Below, one piece after another: positions 33,587-35,856 of a stretch of DNA of 35,856 nucleotides. The first letter of the stretch is position 1. The number at the start of each line of letters is the position of its first letter. The DNA is from Nitrospiraceae bacterium (lineage in GTDB: Bacteria > Nitrospirota > Nitrospiria > Nitrospirales > Nitrospiraceae): assembly GCA_035623075.1 (NCBI GenBank), contig DASPUC010000016.1:1-35856 (forward strand), in the 5' to 3' direction. The position numbers and the translations under genes are program-made. The notes beneath the pieces were generated by a model. The model saw only the letters and a program-made list of their open reading frames with translations, had not been told where the DNA came from and searched no databases.

Positions 33587-35650
33587 CTATTTCGCACGCT
33601 TCGCCTGCTGCATGGCGGCTTCCACAACACGCTCCTTTGTGAATCCGAATTCTTTTTGCAGGACTTTCAATGGAGCTGACGCTCCGAATGTCGTCATTCC
33701 GATGATGGTACCGGTGGTGCCGACATAGTGGGCCCATCCGAATGTCGAGGCCTGTTCAACCGCCACACGAGCCGTGACGGCCTGCGGCAGCACCCGATCG
33801 CGATAGGCTTGGTCCTGTCGTTCGAAGAGTTCCCACGAAGGCATGCTCACAACCCGGGCCTTGATTCCACTGGACTTTAGTTGCTCGTACGCCGCGACGC
33901 AGAGTGCAACCTCGCTACCGGTTCCGATGAGGATGACGTCCGGCATTCCGTCCTGGCTATCAGCCAAGATGTAAGCTCCCTGAGCCAGGCCGGAAGGGGA
34001 CGCATACTTCGTGCGATCCAAGGTCGGCACGTCCTGCCTGGTTAGGATCAGCGAGGCCGGCTCATGATGCATATTCATGATCACGCGCCAGGCCTCCACC
34101 ACCTCGTTGGCATCGGCAGGCCGCAGCACGATCATTCCTGGCATCGCGCGCAGAGCAGCGAGGTGCTCAACCGGCTGATGGGTTGGCCCGTCTTCCCCCA
34201 CGGCGATCGAATCGTGCGTGAAGATATGGATGACGGGTAGCTCCATGATTGCGCTGAGCCGGATCGCGCCTCTGGCATAGTTGCTGAAAATCAGGAATCC
34301 CGAGCCGTAGGGGCGGACTTTTATCAGGGCCATCCCGTTCAGGATCGCGGCCATCGCATGTTCGCGGACCCCAAAGTGAAGATTGCGGCCGCTGGGATTC
34401 TCGGCGGAATAGTCGCCCGCTTCCTCAAAGGTCAACCGTGTTTTCGTTGACGGGCCGAGATCTGCCGACCCGCCCATTAACCAAGGCACGCGCTTTGCCA
34501 CTTCGTTCAACACCTTTCCAGAAGAAACACGTGTCGCCATGCCTTTGGCGTCTGCAGGAAAGACCGGCAGCTCCTTGTCCCATCCTTCGGGCAATTGCCG
34601 GTGTTGAATCCGATACAACTGGTCGGCCAGTTCCGGATACTTCGCTTTGTACTCTTTGATGCGGGTAAACCAGCCGTCACGGAGCATCTTTCCCCGAGCA
34701 CCAATTCCCTGCCTGAAGTGATCATAGACACCGTCGGGAATATAGAATTTGGCGTCCTCCGGCCAGCCGTAATTTCTTTTCGTCAGCCGGATCTCCTCTT
34801 CCCCAAGCGGTTCGCCATGGGCAGCCGAGGTGTCCTGCTTGTTGGGTGCCCCGTACGCGATGTGGCTGTCCACGATGATCAGCGTGGGACGATCCGTTGT
34901 CTTCTGGAAAGTTCGAAACGCCCGCTCCAGCATCTCGAGGTCGTTCGCGTCACCGACGCGGGTGACGTTCCACCCGTAGGCGATGAACCTGGTCGCCACG
35001 TCTTCCGAGAAGGCCAAGGCGGTGTTGCCCTCGATCGTGATGTGATTGTTGTCATAGATCCAGCAGAGGTTCGAGAGACCCAGATGCCCGGCGAGGGAGG
35101 CTGCTTCGTGCGAGATCCCTTCCATCATGCAGCCATCCCCACAGATAGCATACACGTTGAAATTGATCAGGTCGTCGAAGCCGGGCCGATTGAAATGGTC
35201 TGCCATCCAGCGACCGGCCAAGGCCATGCCCACGCTGTTCGCAATCCCCTGGCCGAGCGGCCCGGTGGTAGTTTCGATGCCGGAGGTCCAGCGGTATTCC
35301 GGATGACCGGGACAACGGCTCCCCAATTGACGAAAATGTTTGATGGCCTCTAACGGAACCGCCAGCTCACCGAGCGTTTCATACTCTTTGCTGACAGCTT
35401 TGATGCCCGTCAGATGGGAGAGAGAGTACAACAGCATGGAGGCATGTCCGATGGAAAGCACAAAACGATCTCGATTGGGCCAGATCGGATCTTGCGGATC
35501 GAAACGGAGAAATCGCTGCCAGAGGCAGTAGGCCACGGGAGCCATCGCCATGGGTGTTCCCGGATGGCCGGAGTTGGCCTGCTGGATCGCGTCCATCGAT
35601 AAGGTACGGATGGTGTTGATGCAGAGCTGATCGCTGGTCGGTTCTCTCAT
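33587..35650 (-). CDS. tkt: Transketolase
   Basis: Transketolase moves two-carbon units between sugar phosphates in the non-oxidative pentose phosphate and Calvin pathways, using thiamine diphosphate. The 687-residue protein has the substrate motif SGHPGTPMAMAP (H29), the cofactor-binding GDGCMMEG (171-178) with N201 and N202, the pyrimidine domain with FGVREHAMAAILNGMAL, and HDSIAVGEDGPTHQPVEHLAALRAMP. Length and domain order are those of ordinary bacterial Tkt. GAGG lies six bases before the ATG. The gene sits between pgm and a small membrane protein gene, in line with pgi, gnd, zwf and pgl, and closes the sugar-phosphate cycle they form. No transaldolase gene is in the window. Confidence 0.96.
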   Translation of the reverse strand: MREPTSDQLCINTIRTLSMDAIQQANSGHPGTPMAMAPVAYCLWQRFLRFDPQDPIWPNRDRFVLSIGHASMLLYSLSHLTGIKAVSKEYETLGELAVPLEAIKHFRQLGSRCPGHPEYRWTSGIETTTGPLGQGIANSVGMALAGRWMADHFNRPGFDDLINFNVYAICGDGCMMEGISHEAASLAGHLGLSNLCWIYDNNHITIEGNTALAFSEDVATRFIAYGWNVTRVGDANDLEMLERAFRTFQKTTDRPTLIIVDSHIAYGAPNKQDTSAAHGEPLGEEEIRLTKRNYGWPEDAKFYIPDGVYDHFRQGIGARGKMLRDGWFTRIKEYKAKYPELADQLYRIQHRQLPEGWDKELPVFPADAKGMATRVSSGKVLNEVAKRVPWLMGGSADLGPSTKTRLTFEEAGDYSAENPSGRNLHFGVREHAMAAILNGMALIKVRPYGSGFLIFSNYARGAIRLSAIMELPVIHIFTHDSIAVGEDGPTHQPVEHLAALRAMPGMIVLRPADANEVVEAWRVIMNMHHEPASLILTRQDVPTLDRTKYASPSGLAQGAYILADSQDGMPDVILIGTGSEVALCVAAYEQLKSSGIKARVVSMPSWELFERQDQAYRDRVLPQAVTARVAVEQASTFGWAHYVGTTGTIIGMTTFGASAPLKVLQKEFGFTKERVVEAAMQQAKRAK

Positions 35651-35721
35651 GGCAGCCTCGTTTTTATGCAGAAGGATGGAGTGAAAATTCCGAACTCAGG
35701 AGACGTTGCCCAATTGATGCC

Positions 35722-35856
35722 TTAGGCTCCCGCGAGGGAATCGTGCACGATCTGTTGGGCTTCCGCCACGATCGCCTTCAAGTGACGTTCGTCTTTAAAA
35801 CTCTCCGCATAGATCTTGTAGATGTTTTCGGTGCCGGAGGGACGGGCCGCAAACCA
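35722..35856 (-). CDS. pgm: Phosphoglucomutase, C-terminal fragment (5' part beyond window)
   Basis: Only the last 44 codons and TAA are present; the gene runs off the right edge. The visible residues include [20 protein letters not shown], the C-terminal domain of alpha-D-phosphohexomutases with the RPSGTEN phosphate-binding loop, and the wording fits phosphoglucomutase (alpha-D-glucose type) better than phosphomannomutase. It would link glucose 1-phosphate from glycogen to glucose 6-phosphate for the downstream pgi, zwf and gnd products. The stop is 71 bases before tkt, in the same direction. Confidence 0.85.
   Translation of the reverse strand, partial: WFAARPSGTENIYKIYAESFKDERHLKAIVAEAQQIVHDSLAGA

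Noticed and set aside
34595-35353. Open frame of 252 codons on the plus strand
   Set aside because: It is antisense to tkt, and the product has no domain I recognise.
1-35856. tRNA, rRNA, CRISPR arrays, insertion sequences, defence genes
   Set aside because: I looked on both strands for characteristic repeats, transposase motifs and defence-type domains and saw none. Faint tRNA genes could be missed without a covariance search.

Overview
The window looks like chromosomal DNA of a Nitrospira-type bacterium (phylum Nitrospirota). This is inferred from gene content: a two-gene quinol oxidoreductase in which b6-type cytochrome b carries a C-terminal haem c domain, glycogen and polyphosphate enzymes beside an oxidative pentose phosphate operon, and moderately high GC. 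It was not tested by database search. No rRNA, tRNA, CRISPR array, transposase or phage gene was found.

Layout. (1) 1-5978, minus strand: a complete HAE1-type RND efflux operon, read adaptor, pump, outer-membrane factor; the last gene loses only its final residues at the window edge. (2) 6136-8149, minus: Rieske protein followed by the fused cytochrome b/c, with a good sigma70-type promoter in front of the Rieske gene. (3) 8371-11454, minus: an MltF-like lytic transglycosylase and two tandem DUF3313-type lipoproteins. (4) 11537-14649, minus: PPK2 polyphosphate kinase and the glycogen debranching enzyme GlgX, the latter starting at TTG. (5) 15082-23163, plus, divergent from glgX: a GH63-like glucosidase, a GH13 amylase-family protein, a SemiSWEET-like sugar transporter with a lipoprotein-like N-terminus, an unknown lipoprotein, a YdiK-type membrane protein and a Cax-type Ca2+/H+ exchanger. 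(6) 23441-28108, plus: two tandem homologous outer-membrane barrel proteins, an orphan amino-acid-binding protein and an ArsB/SLC13-type permease. (7) 28211-35856, minus: a sugar-phosphate operon in the order pgm (partial), tkt, a small membrane protein, pgi, gnd, zwf, pgl.

How it fits together: regions 4, 5 and 7 form a storage-carbon neighbourhood. GlgX and the glycosidases release sugars from alpha-glucans, phosphoglucomutase and Pgi interconvert hexose phosphates, and Zwf, Pgl, Gnd and Tkt run the pentose phosphate pathway. Gnd is the short type and carries an acidic residue where NAD-preferring enzymes have one. PPK2 links the locus to polyphosphate energy storage. The Rieske/cytochrome b pair is the respiratory element.

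The most unusual points are the SemiSWEET with a lipobox-like N-terminus; the cytochrome b that has b6-type histidine spacing but lacks the haem ci cysteine and carries its own haem c; a REP-like palindrome read through as the C-terminus of GlgX; a set of degenerate purine-rich intergenic repeats; and two tandem paralogue pairs of cell-envelope proteins. I saw no convincing wholly new multi-gene system.
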